Positions 16,912 through 25,582 of a DNA stretch of 64,000 nt are shown here, in pieces. Origin of the DNA: Sphingomonas sp. GM_Shp_1 (GTDB lineage: Bacteria; Pseudomonadota; Alphaproteobacteria; Sphingomonadales; Sphingomonadaceae); assembly GCF_026540895.1 (NCBI RefSeq), contig NZ_JALNUR010000018.1:1-64000 (forward strand), given 5' to 3'. Position 1 is the first letter of the stretch. Every line of letters begins with the position of its first letter. Below the pieces are notes generated by a model. That model was not told where the DNA came from. It did not search any database and was given only the letters and a program-made list of their open reading frames with translations. Position numbers and translations under genes: made by a program.

Positions 16912-17181
16912 ATCGGCCCCTTATGGTTGATGGCTTTGTCGTCAGCAGATGATGAACGGGCGTGCGGATTTCGGACGATGCGGTGTCCAACGTGAAACCC
17001 CGGAGCCTCTTGGCCTCTCGTCATATGCCGTAAACCGCATTTGCGGCGAATGGGCGTCTTGTCGCCGCTGAAAGCCGGATGCGCAAGGGCTTGGACCCGG
17101 GTCGGTCGCTACGACCGCGTCGCAGATGACCGATTCCGGGACTATGCGCGATCCGCCGGATCGTCCGCCGAAAGGGGGGAA

Positions 17182-18459
17182 TTACTCCATGACCGACAAC
17201 AGGTCGTCGACGCTGCCGGTCGCGAACGCGGTATATTGGTCCCCGATCGCATAGGGCAGCAGGATGCGGCGTTTGTGGAGCAGCGCGCCGCAGCTATAGG
17301 TGACATTGGGGACATAGCCGCCCCGCTGTTCGGCGGAGGGGAAGAGGAGGGGCGAGTGGGTCCGGCCCAGCACCTTGGTCGGGTTGTCCTTGTCGAGCAG
17401 GCAGGCACCGACGCAATAGCCCCGGATCATGCCGACGCCGTGGGTGAAGACCAGCCAGCCCTCATCGATCTCGATCGGCGAGCCGCAATTGCCGATCTGC
17501 ACGAATTCCCACGGATATTTGGGACCCATGATGCGCATCCCTTCGTCCCAGATGTGCAGGTCGTCGGAATAGAGCAGCCACAGGTTCACATTGTCCTGCC
17601 GCCCGATCATCGCGAAGCGGTCGCCGATCCGGCGGGGGAACAGCGCCATGCCCTTATATGCCGACAAGGCCCCGGCCAGGGCGCGCATCTCGAAACGCTG
17701 CTGGTTGATGCCGCGCAACATCTCCGACCGGGCGACATTGCCGTCGAACGCGGTGTAGGTGCCGATCACGCTCTCCACCCCGTCATGGTCGGTGAAACGC
17801 ACCAGCCGCAGATCCTCGACGCCCTGGCGCTGGCTGGGCAGGATGGGGAAGATCACCGTCTCGGACACGTCCTCGCTGTCGTCGGCGAGCATCCGGACCC
17901 AGCCGCCCTCATTGCTCTCGATCCGCGGCGGCACGCCTTGCGGGCTCGGCGGATCGACGACCAGGCCGGTGCCGCCATCCCAACTGCCGGTGCGAAAGGT
18001 GACCGAGGAAATATGCCCTTCGCCGACGCCGCGCAGCGACAGGAGGAAGCGGATATCGTCGTCATCGGGGTCCTGATCCGGCACGGTCACGATGCTGGGG
18101 TTGAACAGGGCGGCGGATTCGAACGCATATTCCTGGCTGAAATAGGCGCCGAGCAGCAGCCGGTCGCGCTTTTCCCCCATGGCGATATCGCCCAGATCGT
18201 CCTTCACCTCGTCGAAGCGGCGGAGGAAGACGCCGTCGACGTTGCGATGCCTTTTCTCCATCGCCGCCTGTAGCAATTCCAGCATCCGGTCGCGCGTCTC
18301 AGCGTCCAGCGCCATGACGCGCCTCGCCACATCCTGCGCACGGGTCGGTTTGCGATCGAAGGCGGCCGGATAGCCGAAGCTGAACGGGCGAAGCACCGTG
18401 CGGGACGGATCGGGTTTGAGTTCGACGTCCAGTTTCGTGAAGACATCTGCGGCATTCAT
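17182..18459 (-). CDS. Glycoside hydrolase family 130 protein (mannoside phosphorylase/hydrolase-like)
   Basis: The 425-residue protein has a five-bladed beta-propeller pattern of the GH130 type preceded by an N-terminal extension of roughly 100 residues. Recognisable blocks are SAALFNPSIV, GEGHISSVTFRTG, GVEDLRLVRF (with the Asp expected to act as general acid), GRQDNVNLWLLYSDDLHIW, GNCGSPIEIDEGWLVFTHGVG and PNVTYSCGALL. GH130 enzymes phosphorolyse or hydrolyse beta-1,2 or beta-1,4-mannosides. The longer GEGHISS type occurs in Bacteroidetes and alphaproteobacteria, and its preference for phosphate or water is uncertain. No signal peptide is visible, so it should act in the cytosol. It lies 155 bases downstream of the HGSNAT-like gene in the same orientation. 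Confidence 0.85.
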   Translation of the reverse strand: MNAADVFTKLDVELKPDPSRTVLRPFSFGYPAAFDRKPTRAQDVARRVMALDAETRDRMLELLQAAMEKRHRNVDGVFLRRFDEVKDDLGDIAMGEKRDRLLLGAYFSQEYAFESAALFNPSIVTVPDQDPDDDDIRFLLSLRGVGEGHISSVTFRTGSWDGGTGLVVDPPSPQGVPPRIESNEGGWVRMLADDSEDVSETVIFPILPSQRQGVEDLRLVRFTDHDGVESVIGTYTAFDGNVARSEMLRGINQQRFEMRALAGALSAYKGMALFPRRIGDRFAMIGRQDNVNLWLLYSDDLHIWDEGMRIMGPKYPWEFVQIGNCGSPIEIDEGWLVFTHGVGMIRGYCVGACLLDKDNPTKVLGRTHSPLLFPSAEQRGGYVPNVTYSCGALLHKRRILLPYAIGDQYTAFATGSVDDLLSVME

Positions 18460-18614
18460 CGGCTTGGCCTCTCGTTCGACGGTCCCTCGCCGACGATAAA
18501 GTCCCGCCGGTCGATTTGATCCTCCGCGGGTCGTGAAACGGGTGAGGGGGGCGGCGCCGAGGGTGGGACCTTTTTCCCCTGGTCCGCACGGCTAGCCGAA
18601 AATGGACCGGTCGC

Positions 18615-19742
18615 TCAGACCTTCAGGATGATCCCGCGCCGGTCGAGCGCCCAGCCGAATGCGCAGCAGATGAGCGTATAGACGAGCGCGCAGAGCAGCG
18701 ACCCGACCGGTCCCGGCGCGATCGCCTGGAACAACGTCTCGCCGACCCAGGTGTACAGACCCGTATCGGGCCGGACATGGATCAACTCCAGCGCGACGAC
18801 CAGCAGTTCGGAAAAGAGATAGATGGCCAGCGGATTGCGTCCCAGCATCTGCAGGAAGGAGCGCCCGAAGCGGACGCCGCGCACCTCGACCAGCCATAGC
18901 GCCACGCCCAGCAGGATGAGGTCGATCCCGACCGTCAGCGCGACGAACGATCCGGTCCACAGCTTCTTGCCGATCGGCAGCACGGGCGACAGCAGCAGCG
19001 CGACGACGATCAGTCCCGCGCCGATCGCCGCCAGCCGCCCGACCGTCGCCATATGCTTGCCCCAGCGCTGGATGGCGAGGCCGGTCAGATAGCCCCCGAT
19101 CACATTGGCGGTGGCGGGTAGCGTGCCGAGCAACCCCTCGGGATCGAAGCCGTGATCCTTGGTATAGAGATGCGCCGGGCCGATCAGCCACAGGTCGAAC
19201 AAGGTGCCCGCATTCCGGTATCGCCCGAACGCCTCGCCCGCCGGGCTGAGCCCGACCAGGATCGCCCAGTGCGCGACGACCAGCCCGATCGCGACCCACA
19301 GCAAATGGCTGGGCCGCAGATAGCGTGCGCAGAGCGCCCCCAGCAGATAGCAAAGCGCGATGCGTTGCAGCACGCCGGTCAGGCGCGTGTCGGCGAAGGG
19401 CTTGGCGACCCAGCTTCCGTCCGCCTGATGGGTGACGAAGGGGAACCAGTACATCAGCACGCCGAGCAGGAAGATCAGCGCGGCCCGCTTGAACACCCGG
19501 CGCAGGAAGACGCCCTCCGGCATCGGCCGGGTGAGCGCGAAGCTCATCGCGTTGCCGACCGCGAACAGGAAGGTCGGAAAGATCAGGTCGGCCAGCGTGA
19601 AGCCGAACCATGGCGCATGCTGCAACTGGGTGAAGGCGCCGCCCGCGCCCGCCGTGTTGACGACGATCATCAGGAAGATGGTCGCGCCGCGAAACATGTC
19701 GAGCGAGGCGAAGCGCTCCGGCTTGGGCATGGTCGTCGTCAC
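18615..19742 (-). CDS. HGSNAT-like membrane acetyltransferase (DUF5009 / NagX family)
   Basis: The 375-residue protein has about ten membrane helices and the family signature RFASLDMFRGATIFLMI near the N terminus. The block HAPWFGFTLADLIFP (residues 42-56) corresponds to the segment of human heparan-alpha-glucosaminide N-acetyltransferase that carries the acetyl-accepting His; here it would be His42. Family members transfer acetyl groups across a membrane to terminal glucosamine, and bacterial NagX relatives are found in chitin or GlcNAc loci. Translation starts at GTG 19742, overlapping the TGA of the upstream GH89 gene (GTGA); an ATG four codons later is possible. The coupling implies a joint role: acetylate alpha-linked GlcN, then cleave the resulting GlcNAc. 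Transport without acetylation cannot be excluded. Confidence 0.82.
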   Translation of the reverse strand: MTTTMPKPERFASLDMFRGATIFLMIVVNTAGAGGAFTQLQHAPWFGFTLADLIFPTFLFAVGNAMSFALTRPMPEGVFLRRVFKRAALIFLLGVLMYWFPFVTHQADGSWVAKPFADTRLTGVLQRIALCYLLGALCARYLRPSHLLWVAIGLVVAHWAILVGLSPAGEAFGRYRNAGTLFDLWLIGPAHLYTKDHGFDPEGLLGTLPATANVIGGYLTGLAIQRWGKHMATVGRLAAIGAGLIVVALLLSPVLPIGKKLWTGSFVALTVGIDLILLGVALWLVEVRGVRFGRSFLQMLGRNPLAIYLFSELLVVALELIHVRPDTGLYTWVGETLFQAIAPGPVGSLLCALVYTLICCAFGWALDRRGIILKV

Positions 19743-22033
19743 CGGTCGATCTCCGTCATCAGGGCGCGGGCTTCGGCCACCGGATCGGCGGGCGCGGCGG
19801 CCTTATAGGGGCGGGGATCGGCGACCCACGCCTTTTCCCAGTCGAGCAGCTTCGTGGTAAAGGCGACATCGTCGACGGGCCGCTTGGCCAGGGCGGCGGC
19901 GCGGGCTTCGGTCAGATAGCGGGTCCAGCGCGGCAGGTAATAGTCCGCATACATGCCCGCCCAGGCCTTGGACGCATAATCGCCCAGATGGCCGCGCCCG
20001 CCCCAGATCGTCACCTGCGCCTTGGCGTTCTGTTCATAGGCGGTCTTTTCGGCAGGGGTGTCGCCATAGGCCCGCGCATCGGCGATCCAACTGGCCAGGC
20101 TTTCCTGCTGTCCGCCGATCAGGTGATCGATGCGGAGCGCCAGCGCCTTCATCCGCGCCGTCGCCCGGTCCCCGGCGGCGACGTCTCCCTTTCGATAGGC
20201 GGCGACGGCGGCCTTGACGCTGTCGTCCAGCGACAGGCTAGCGGCATGGCGGGTCAGGTCGACCAGATCATAGCGATAGAGCGGGCTCTTGCCGTAAATG
20301 GGGGCGAGCTTCAGCAGCGCCGCGATCCCGGCGCGCAATTTCGCGCGGTCGCCGGGCGCGGTCGGATAGGTCGGCGCATCGGCGGCGGGGCGCTTGAAGA
20401 ACAGATACGCACCCGCCCGCTCGTTCCACCAGCGCGGGGTCCAGTAGCGCACGTCATAGGCACCCGCGATCACGTCCTGCCACGCCGCGACCATCGCCGG
20501 ATCGCTGCGCCCGTAGCGCGCGGCGGTGTAGCGGCTCAGCCAGGGCCCCAGCGCCATGTCGCCGCCCGGCCATGCGACGTCATAGGCATAGTCATAGACC
20601 AGGCTGTTGCTGTGCAGCCCTTCGGGGAACATGCCGAACCCGCGCACATTCCCTCGCGCCGGGTCGGTGAACAGCGCTGCCACGTCGCGGCGGTAGAAAT
20701 CGGGCGCGCCATAGACCGGGTTGCTGCCGCCATAATTATGGACATAGCCATAGACCCAATTCTTGCCGTCGAAGCCGTTGGTGGTCTTCCAGATGCCGGG
20801 ATAGCGGTCATTGCCGATGTCGAGGATCAGCATCTTCTCGTCGGGCACGTCCTTCAGGAAGGCGGCGATGGCGTCGGGCGTCCAGAATTTCTTGTCCGCG
20901 CCGAACAGCCAGCCCTGCATCACCCAGGTCGCACCCGGCGCGGCGGCGGCGATCGAGGCGTAGAGACGCTGGCCATAGGCCGCCAGCCGGGCGTCGCGAA
21001 CCTCGCGGGGCAGCGCCGCCGCCTTGGTCGCGGCATCGAGTGCGGGGGTGTTGGCGGTCGCATCGCCGTAGGAGGCATGGGCGGTATCGCTGCCATCCTC
21101 GGCGATCGGCGGCACCATCTCGTTGAAGGCATCGGCCAGGTAATATTGCCCCGACCCATACTCGGCGGTGTAGAGTTCCAGGAACCGCTTCGCGAGTGGC
21201 GCGAAGAGCGGATCGGACGGGTCGAGCCAATAGGTCCCCTCGAACCCCTCCCAGGACCGCATCTTGTAGATGCGTGCCTTGGGATGCGCCTCGGCAAAGG
21301 CCTTGGGCACGTAACCGGCGAAGGCGGGCAGGATCGGGGTCATGCCCAGATCGCGCATCCGGGCGAGAATCCGCTTTTGCAGGTCGTGCTTCTTGTCGAT
21401 CCATCCCGTGGGCAGGGGCGCCCGATAGCCCTCGATATTGCCCATGCGCTGCCACGGCAGGAAGGCGGGGCCGGAGAAATGCCGCGCGATCTGCGCTTCG
21501 CTCAGGCCCTGTTCGCGCCACAGCTTGCGCCAGACATAATCCTGCCCCTCCATGGCGAGCGGCATGTCGACGCCGCGCACCGCCATGTCGTCGATCTCCC
21601 GCTCCCAGCGGGGCCAGCCCCACCAGGGCGTGGTATAGCCATAGGTGCAGGTGTTCAGATAGGCGCGGAAGCCGAAGGGCGAGGACACCCAGCCGCTGTC
21701 CCGCGCGGCCAGCCCGGTCATCGGCCCGACGCGTCGTCCCTCCCAACTGACCGACAGCCGCCCCTCCGCCTGCAAGGTTGCGGCGATCCCGCGTATGGCG
21801 GCAACGGGCGAGGATGCCTGGACGGTCAGGCGGTCATGATCCACCCGCACCCGGTAGCGCGGGGTGGCGGAGTACTGGATCGTCACCGCCACCTGCCGTT
21901 CCGGCACGCCCAGCCTTTGCAGCGCCGCTCGGGCGGCCTGGCCGCCATCCGCCCGCGCGTGGGCGACGGACGCGGTGAGAAACAGGGTGCCGATCAGGCC
22001 CAGCGCTTTGGAAGAGGTCATCACGGACGGCAT
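19739..22033 (-). CDS. GH89 alpha-N-acetylglucosaminidase (NAGLU-like), exported
   Basis: This protein of about 764 residues resembles animal lysosomal NAGLU along most of its length. It has a signal peptide (KALGLIGTLFLTASVAHARA), a small N-terminal domain, then NTCTYGYTTPWWGWPRWERE, DYVWRKLW, SGPAFLPWQRMGNIEGY, GMTPILPAFAGYVP, YYLADAFNEM and GMFPEGLHSNSLVYDYAYD. Glu305 of DAFNEM and the Glu of FPEGL correspond to the two catalytic acids of the family. It should release terminal alpha-linked GlcNAc, as in heparan sulfate, from the non-reducing end in the periplasm. ATG 22033 lies just behind GGGGACA; ATG 22021 is an alternative. It is coupled to the HGSNAT-like gene by GTGA and lies 70 bases after a TonB-receptor gene with a hairpin between. 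Confidence 0.93.
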   Translation of the reverse strand: MPSVMTSSKALGLIGTLFLTASVAHARADGGQAARAALQRLGVPERQVAVTIQYSATPRYRVRVDHDRLTVQASSPVAAIRGIAATLQAEGRLSVSWEGRRVGPMTGLAARDSGWVSSPFGFRAYLNTCTYGYTTPWWGWPRWEREIDDMAVRGVDMPLAMEGQDYVWRKLWREQGLSEAQIARHFSGPAFLPWQRMGNIEGYRAPLPTGWIDKKHDLQKRILARMRDLGMTPILPAFAGYVPKAFAEAHPKARIYKMRSWEGFEGTYWLDPSDPLFAPLAKRFLELYTAEYGSGQYYLADAFNEMVPPIAEDGSDTAHASYGDATANTPALDAATKAAALPREVRDARLAAYGQRLYASIAAAAPGATWVMQGWLFGADKKFWTPDAIAAFLKDVPDEKMLILDIGNDRYPGIWKTTNGFDGKNWVYGYVHNYGGSNPVYGAPDFYRRDVAALFTDPARGNVRGFGMFPEGLHSNSLVYDYAYDVAWPGGDMALGPWLSRYTAARYGRSDPAMVAAWQDVIAGAYDVRYWTPRWWNERAGAYLFFKRPAADAPTYPTAPGDRAKLRAGIAALLKLAPIYGKSPLYRYDLVDLTRHAASLSLDDSVKAAVAAYRKGDVAAGDRATARMKALALRIDHLIGGQQESLASWIADARAYGDTPAEKTAYEQNAKAQVTIWGGRGHLGDYASKAWAGMYADYYLPRWTRYLTEARAAALAKRPVDDVAFTTKLLDWEKAWVADPRPYKAAAPADPVAEARALMTEIDR

Positions 22034-22050
22034 TGTCCCCGGCAAATGGC

Positions 22051-22092
22051 GAAAAGGGAAGGGCGGACCGGCCCGCACGGCGGTCCGCCCTT
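22051..22092 (-). terminator. Hairpin with T-rich tail between TonB receptor and GH89 genes
   Basis: A perfect 11-bp inverted repeat, 22059-22069 with 22082-22092 (AAGGGCGGACC / GGTCCGCCCTT), is followed on the minus strand by CCCTTTTC. It resembles an intrinsic terminator placed inside the leftward gene run. It could end most receptor transcripts or act as an attenuator or mRNA-stabilising 3' end that lowers downstream glycosidase expression. Confidence 0.6.
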
Positions 22093-22103
22093 CAGTGGGG
22101 GGG

Positions 22104-24884
22104 TCAGAACCTCGTCGAGGCCGAGAGGTAGAAGGTGCGACCCGTCCGGCTGGCCAGCTGGAAGGTGTCGGCGTTGGTCTGATAGGCATCCTCATGGGTG
22201 TTGTTGAGGTTGATGATGCCCGCCGTGAAGCTGAGATAGCTCAGCGGATTGAAGCCCAGCGCCAGGTCCATCTGGGTGCGCGGGCGGACCACATGCGTCA
22301 GGCCGCTATTGACGAAGAAGCTCGACGCCGCGTCCTGGACATAGGAGCTGCGGTGATTGACCGACAGCCGGACGCTGAACATCTCGTTTTCCCAATAGGG
22401 CGTCAGGTTCCAGGTCAGCTTGGACAGGTCGCGCAGGTTGAAGCCGGTGCCGATCGCGCTGGCATCGGTATCGACCACGGTGACGTTGCCGACCGCGCCG
22501 AAGCCCTTGACCGGCAGGATCATGTCGAAATTCTGCGACGCGGAGAATTCGACGCCCTTGATATGGATGACCCGGTCGTCGTTCAGCACCCGGCTGAAGC
22601 TATAGTCGGTCGTCTGGTCCGCCGACTGGCAGTCGCTGACCACGCCGTTCAGCGTCACCCCGTCGAACGAGCCGGGGCAGTAGAATTGCGTGAAGGTGCC
22701 GTTCTTCACCGCCTTGTAGAAGCCCGCGACGCTGATCGAATTGCCCTTGCCATGGTAGAATTCCAGGCTGAGGTCCAACTGGTTGGCGGTCAGCGGCTTC
22801 AGGCGGCTCTCGCCTTGCGCGACGGAGACGCTGGGGCGCAGGCTGGTAGTTACGCGCGTGATGGTGTCGGCCATCTGCGTTTGGCTGTTGAGCAGCGGGC
22901 GGACCAGCACCTTGGCGGCGGCGATACGGGCGACCAGGCGCGGCGTCAGGTCCAGCGCGAAGCTGGCGCTGGGCAGGACGTTGCCATAATCCTGCACGAC
23001 ATGCTGCTGGCCGAGCAGCGTGGCGTTGCTGTCGGTGCCGTTGGTCAGGCTGCTGGTGACGTTCTGGTGGGTGTGCTCGTAGCGGACGCCGACATTGCCG
23101 CGCACCGGCAGGTTGAACAGCGTGCCGTCGATATTCGCCATCGCATAGACCGCCGGGATATAACGGTCGACGCGATAGGTGTTGGGCCAGTCGGGCGTGT
23201 CGGGAACCGTGATGCCCTTGTCGCGCAGGATCTGCTGCCACAGCGGCGCATTGACCGACAGGAAGCTGTGCGGGATCGACATCGATCCGCCCAGGAAGTT
23301 GTTCACCAGCACGCCCGTCTTCGACAGATCGGGGATCCAGGCGAATTCGGGATAGGTCACGGGGTCGCTGACATCGGCGTCGCGATCGTGGCGATAGGCC
23401 TTGGTGTCGAAGCTCTCATGGTGATATTTCGCGCCGAACACCAGCGCCTTGATCCCGTGGAAATCGACATCCTGGGTCAGGTCGGTCTGGATCGCGCGGT
23501 CGCGGGCCGACTGGATATGCGTCGCGCCGTCGACAAAGGCGTACCAGGTGCGGTTCGCCATGTTGTAGATCGATCCGTCGGTCAGGCTGGCGGTGTTCCA
23601 CTTGACGTTGAACGGATCGGAAATGTCGAGCGTACCGCCGTTCGCGAAGCGGACCTCGTCGATCGTCGCCCATTCGTACAGCTTGGCGTCCCCCTGGGTA
23701 TAATGGCCGATCGCCTTGATATGCGTGGTGTCGGTCGGGCTCCAGTTGACGGTGCCGGTATAGGCCTGGGTCTGGAGCTTGCGCAGTTCGGGCTGGTCGT
23801 TGTTGTCGACGTTGAAGTTGCTGATCGAAATCTTGTCGGCGACGCCGTTGGCGGTGCTGTTGACCGTCACCGCCGAAGTCGCCCAGCGGCCGAAGACCAT
23901 CTGGCGGGTGTCGTAGCGGGTGTGGTCGCGCGAATATTCACCTTGCAGCAGGACCTCGAAATTGTCCTGCGGCTTCCACTGGATCGCGCCGCTGCCCATC
24001 AACTGCTCGGTATCGCGGTCGATCCGGCGGTAGCGGAGATTGCCCGGCACCTGCGCATCGGGGGCGCCCGCCACCGCGCCCGGCTGATACCAGTTCTTGA
24101 TGAACAGATAGTCGCCGCGATCCTTTAGCTTCTGATAGCCGACGTCCAGCATGACGCCGATCGTGTCGTTGGCGAAGCGCTTGATATAGGCGGCATTGAC
24201 CTTGGGCGTGACGCCGCCGCGGAAGTCGGAATGATAGGCCTTCACGCCCGCGATGAAGCTGGGGCCCTTATAGGCGAGCGGCTTGACCGTATCGATGTTG
24301 ACGGTGCCCGCGAGGCCACCCGTGTCCATGTCGGCGGTCGGCGACTTGATGACCTGGATCGCGCTCGCCAGATCGGTCTGGATGATGTCGTAGCGGAAGC
24401 CGTCCTTGAAGTCGGCGCTGGCGAAGGTCTGGCCGTTGATCGTGGTGCGGGCATATTGCGGGCCCAGGCCACGGATGCTGATCGTCGAACCGCGTCCGTT
24501 GATGTTGGACATCTGGACGCCCGCGATCCGCTGGATCGCCTCGGTCACGTTCTGGGCGGGAAACTTGCCGATATCCTCCGACGAGATGCCGTCGGTGATA
24601 CGGATGTCGTTGCGCTTGGCGGCCAGCGCGGAGGCGATGCTCTGGCGATAGCCGGTGACGGTGATCTCGCTCTGGCTGGCGTCGCCCGCCGTATCGACCT
24701 GCGGCGTCGCCTGTCCGGTATCGGCGGTAACGGTGGCGGCGGACGTGGCGGCGGCGGTCTGCGCCAGGGCCGGCGCCGCGATCATCGCCGAGGCCATCCA
24801 GGTTGCCGTAAACGCCGTCGTCTGAAGCAACCGCTTGCGCCCGAGACGCGACGCGTCCTTGCGCGGTGACATAGTCATGCTCAT
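22104..24884 (-). CDS. TonB-dependent outer-membrane receptor, Caulobacter/Xanthomonas glycan type
   Basis: The 926-residue product has a long basic leader (SPRKDASRLGRKRLLQTTAFT) and a signal peptide ending at APALAQ, a TonB-box-like EITVTGYRQS, a plug with EDIGKFPAQNVTEAIQRIAG, ISIRGLGPQYARTTINGQ and GGLAGTVNIDTVKPL, and a barrel ending in GRTFYLSASTRF. This is the glycan-importing receptor class also seen at 2190-5039, but the two are clearly distinct paralogues. Three in-frame ATGs (24884, 24878, 24872) follow GGGAGGGAA, so the exact start is uncertain. It is upstream of the GH89 / HGSNAT / GH130 genes and probably imports the oligosaccharide they process. A 698-base upstream region with two palindromes suggests complex regulation. 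Confidence 0.92.
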   Translation of the reverse strand: MSMTMSPRKDASRLGRKRLLQTTAFTATWMASAMIAAPALAQTAAATSAATVTADTGQATPQVDTAGDASQSEITVTGYRQSIASALAAKRNDIRITDGISSEDIGKFPAQNVTEAIQRIAGVQMSNINGRGSTISIRGLGPQYARTTINGQTFASADFKDGFRYDIIQTDLASAIQVIKSPTADMDTGGLAGTVNIDTVKPLAYKGPSFIAGVKAYHSDFRGGVTPKVNAAYIKRFANDTIGVMLDVGYQKLKDRGDYLFIKNWYQPGAVAGAPDAQVPGNLRYRRIDRDTEQLMGSGAIQWKPQDNFEVLLQGEYSRDHTRYDTRQMVFGRWATSAVTVNSTANGVADKISISNFNVDNNDQPELRKLQTQAYTGTVNWSPTDTTHIKAIGHYTQGDAKLYEWATIDEVRFANGGTLDISDPFNVKWNTASLTDGSIYNMANRTWYAFVDGATHIQSARDRAIQTDLTQDVDFHGIKALVFGAKYHHESFDTKAYRHDRDADVSDPVTYPEFAWIPDLSKTGVLVNNFLGGSMSIPHSFLSVNAPLWQQILRDKGITVPDTPDWPNTYRVDRYIPAVYAMANIDGTLFNLPVRGNVGVRYEHTHQNVTSSLTNGTDSNATLLGQQHVVQDYGNVLPSASFALDLTPRLVARIAAAKVLVRPLLNSQTQMADTITRVTTSLRPSVSVAQGESRLKPLTANQLDLSLEFYHGKGNSISVAGFYKAVKNGTFTQFYCPGSFDGVTLNGVVSDCQSADQTTDYSFSRVLNDDRVIHIKGVEFSASQNFDMILPVKGFGAVGNVTVVDTDASAIGTGFNLRDLSKLTWNLTPYWENEMFSVRLSVNHRSSYVQDAASSFFVNSGLTHVVRPRTQMDLALGFNPLSYLSFTAGIINLNNTHEDAYQTNADTFQLASRTGRTFYLSASTRF

Positions 24885-25297
24885 TTCCCTCCCTCTGATC
24901 CCGACGCGAAGCAGATCGCGCCGGGCTTCCCCGAGACTTTTGTGGATAGGGCGTGCGTGACCGTCGGACAGGCAGGGGCCGTCATCGACCGGAACGGGGT
25001 GGCGTTCGCGGATCGGGGTGGGCCGTCACTTCTGCTGCGTCAGGACGCGGAACCCTTCCGAAGTCGATCGCCGTGGCCGCCGCCCGACCTATGGGTCGTG
25101 TGCGTCGATCCCGTCGAAAGACCGAAAATTTCTTCCTGCATCACGGTGTTGTTATCTTATGGTCTTATCGGTGACATGGAATGGTCATGCATGTCAACGG
25201 GGCGACAATCGGTTTCACCACAAAATTGGTCGGGACGATGCGTGACCAGATTTTATCATTTACCTTCAGTAGGATGGCGAATGTGAAGATTTTTTCA

Positions 25298-25311
25298 TGG
25301 TAGCGCTACAC
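25298..25311. promoter_or_regulatory. LacI-type operator-like palindrome (TGGTAGCGCTACAC)
   Basis: The core GTAGCGCTAC at 25300-25309 is a perfect 10-bp palindrome with central CG, the usual architecture of LacI/GalR-family operators. It closely resembles the TGGTAGCGCTAACA box described upstream of xylan-utilisation TonB receptors in Xanthomonas. It lies about 415 bases upstream of the receptor start inside the AT-rich stretch. No LacI-family gene is seen in the window, so the regulator would be encoded elsewhere. Confidence 0.5.
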
Positions 25312-25404
25312 CTGCGGCGGGTCGTGCAGTGAGACATTTTGAGTGTCTGTTCGCCGTCGGATAGGGATCGCGAAAAGCGCTGAGTCTCGATTGGTATTGT
25401 CGTT

Positions 25405-25419
25405 ATTGGTTCGGCCAAT
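25405..25419. promoter_or_regulatory. GntR/FadR-type operator-like palindrome (ATTGG-N5-CCAAT)
   Basis: ATTGGTTCGGCCAAT is a perfect 5-bp inverted repeat around a five-base centre, similar in style to the TTGGT-N-ACCAA operators of GntR-FCD regulators such as UxuR/ExuR. It lies 164 bases beyond the end of the FadR-like gene and about 520 bases upstream of the TonB receptor, so it could be the binding site through which that regulator controls the receptor operon. Confidence 0.4.
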
Positions 25420-25582
25420 TGGACTGTGCGGCCTGGGAACAACCCTTGCCATCATATGGCAGGCGCGGGTGTCCGACGTCGCTGGTCATGCCGCAGGCCG
25501 ACACCCGCCGGCCCTCGTCGAACCGGGGTCGATAGAGCGGATCAACGAAGGGGGGCCTTCTGTTTCGTCGAAGCCGGGCGGA

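Larger units (their letters stand above)
24885..25582. other. Long upstream region of the third TonB-receptor gene
   Basis: No coding region is supported in these 698 bases. The part nearest the receptor is GC-rich. A marked AT-rich stretch at about 25120-25300 is a likely promoter area for the leftward receptor gene. Two palindromes are present and annotated separately: GTAGCGCTAC near 25305 and ATTGG-N5-CCAAT near 25412. The FadR-like regulator gene ends at 25583, so this region is its 3' flank and the receptor's 5' flank. Confidence 0.55.

Noticed and set aside
21864-24128. 754-codon open frame on the plus strand opposite the third TonB receptor and GH89 gene
   Set aside because: It spans two real genes and their intergenic hairpin in antisense, and the composition is typical of a GC-driven shadow frame.
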